NCBI RefSeq assembly: GCF_018398425.1
Contig: NZ_JADPMV010000001.1
Span: 1,922,001-1,986,000 of the forward strand
Origin: Pseudomonas lalucatii
GTDB taxonomy: Bacteria; Pseudomonadota; Gammaproteobacteria; Pseudomonadales; Pseudomonadaceae
DNA: 64,000 bases
Reading direction: 5' to 3'
Shown here: piece by piece, positions 63,185-64,000 of the stretch
Position numbering within the stretch: position 1 is the first letter of the stretch
How the letters are laid out: each line of letters opens with the position of its first letter
The notes under the pieces: model-generated
Database searches by the model: none
Seen by the model: only the letters and a program-made list of their open reading frames with translations
What the model was told of the DNA's origin: nothing
Made by a program: the position numbers and the translations under genes

Positions 63185-63994
63185 TCATTCCTCGAAGGAC
63201 ACCCGGGCACTGCCCAGGCCGTCGATGGTCAGGGAGAAGTGGTCGCCGGCCGTGACCGGCTCCAGCGGCACCAGCGAACCGGAGAGGATGATCTCGCCGG
63301 CCTTGAACGGAATGCCGAAGGCGCCCAGGGTATTGGCCAGCCAGGCCACCGCGGTCAGCGGGTTGCCCTGCACGGCGGAGCCGAGGCCCTCGCTGATCCG
63401 CTGGCCGTTCTTGAACACCTGCATGCGCAGCTTGGGCAGGTCCAGATCACGCGGATCGAGGCGCTGCTCGCCGAGCACGAACACCCCGCAGGAGGCGTTG
63501 TCGGCGACCGTGTCCTGGATGCGGATGCGCCAGTCCTGGATGCGCGAATCGACTATCTCGAAACAGGGCATCACGCTCTCGGTGGCCTCCAGCACGTCCT
63601 GCTCGGTGATGCCGGGGCCGACCAGGTCGTGCTTGAGCAGGAAGGCGATCTCGCCCTCGGCGCGTGGCTGGATCAGGCGGTTGGCGGAAAGCGAAATGCT
63701 CGCGCCCTCGGCGAAGTGCATCTGCCGGGTGAGAAAGCCGAAGTCCGGCTGGTGCACGTCGAGCATCTGCTGCACCGCCGCGGAGGTGACACCGATCTTC
63801 TTGCCGACTATGGCGTCGCCGGCCGCCACCCGCCGTTCCACCACCTGCAGGGAGATGTGGTAGGCGTCCTCGATGCCGATCTGCAGCCAACGCGCGCTCA
63901 GCGGCGGCACGCAACGGCCGTTGCTCAGGGCCTGGTACAACTCGGTGGCGTACTGCTGGCGCAGCGCCTGTTGCAGGGCGAGGTCGTTGCTCAT
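63185..63994 (-). CDS. hsaE: 2-hydroxyhexa-2,4-dienoate hydratase (HsaE/TesE-like)
   Basis: A 269-residue member of the 2-hydroxypentadienoate hydratase (MhpD/fumarylacetoacetase-like) family. [15 protein letters not shown] near 65-80 and [14 protein letters not shown] near 110-125 hold the metal-binding Glu residues. It adds water to the dienoate from ring A cleavage. The start lies 7 bases from the window edge; upstream genes, probably including the extradiol dioxygenase and hydrolase, are outside the window. Confidence 0.92.
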   Translation of the reverse strand: MSNDLALQQALRQQYATELYQALSNGRCVPPLSARWLQIGIEDAYHISLQVVERRVAAGDAIVGKKIGVTSAAVQQMLDVHQPDFGFLTRQMHFAEGASISLSANRLIQPRAEGEIAFLLKHDLVGPGITEQDVLEATESVMPCFEIVDSRIQDWRIRIQDTVADNASCGVFVLGEQRLDPRDLDLPKLRMQVFKNGQRISEGLGSAVQGNPLTAVAWLANTLGAFGIPFKAGEIILSGSLVPLEPVTAGDHFSLTIDGLGSARVSFEE

Positions 63995-64000
63995 GGCCGG

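Overview
The window looks like a chromosomal segment of a Pseudomonas-type gammaproteobacterium. The base composition and codon use are GC-rich. The gene order infB-nusA-rimP-tRNA(fMet)-tRNA(Leu)-secG-tpiA-glmM-folP-ftsH-rlmE-yhbY-greA-carB-carA-dapB-dnaJ-dnaK-grpE-recN-fur-bamE-rnfH-ratA-smpB-lldRPD-dld, followed by ssrA, is the one I remember from P. aeruginosa and relatives. The tmRNA tag ANDDNYALAA also fits. Species cannot be fixed from the sequence alone.

Positions 1-33 kb are core genome. Most genes lie on the minus strand: translation and transcription factors, two tRNAs, cell-wall and folate enzymes, the FtsH protease, pyrimidine/arginine (carAB) and lysine/peptidoglycan (dapB) genes, and the DnaK chaperone operon behind a clear sigma-32 promoter. 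Plus-strand recN carries a LexA box. fur and bamE are divergent. A neurotransmitter:sodium symporter lies between ratA and smpB. A lactate operon (lldP-lldD-dld) has two matching inverted-repeat operators for its FadR-type regulator LldR. A large Cache/PAS hybrid histidine kinase and the tmRNA gene close the core part.

From about 37 kb to the right edge the genes form a steroid catabolism cluster of the aerobic 9,10-seco pathway. Recognisable parts are KshA and KshB (3-ketosteroid 9alpha-hydroxylase), KstD (delta1-dehydrogenase), a second KstD-family flavoprotein, HsaA/HsaB-like monooxygenase and flavin reductase (A-ring hydroxylation), HsaE-HsaG-HsaF (hydratase, acylating aldehyde dehydrogenase, aldolase), a FadD3-like CoA ligase for the C/D-ring remnant, four short-chain dehydrogenases (one close to 3beta/17beta-hydroxysteroid dehydrogenase), an esterase, exported DUF1302/DUF1329 proteins, an exported SurE-like phosphatase, a RibBA-like protein that has lost catalytic residues, and a TesR/TeiR-like LuxR regulator. 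The ring-cleavage dioxygenase (HsaC/TesB) and C-C hydrolase (HsaD/TesD) are not in the window and would be expected beyond the right edge or elsewhere.

The main new observation is a repeated regulatory module in this half: an inverted repeat TAGTCC-N4-GGACGATG followed 19-22 bases later by a -10-like hexamer (cagaat, aagaat, tagact, catagt, cagagt, taaggt, aacaat). I found it seven times, always upstream of a cluster transcription unit and never in the core half as far as I read. None of the copies I inspected has an obvious -35 box, so the repeat probably binds an activator, most simply the LuxR protein at 58775-59905. The module also places a NudE-type hydrolase and an undescribed 56-residue membrane or secreted peptide (60710-60880) in the proposed regulon. 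Everything here is from reading the sequence and from memory of protein families; no database search was run.
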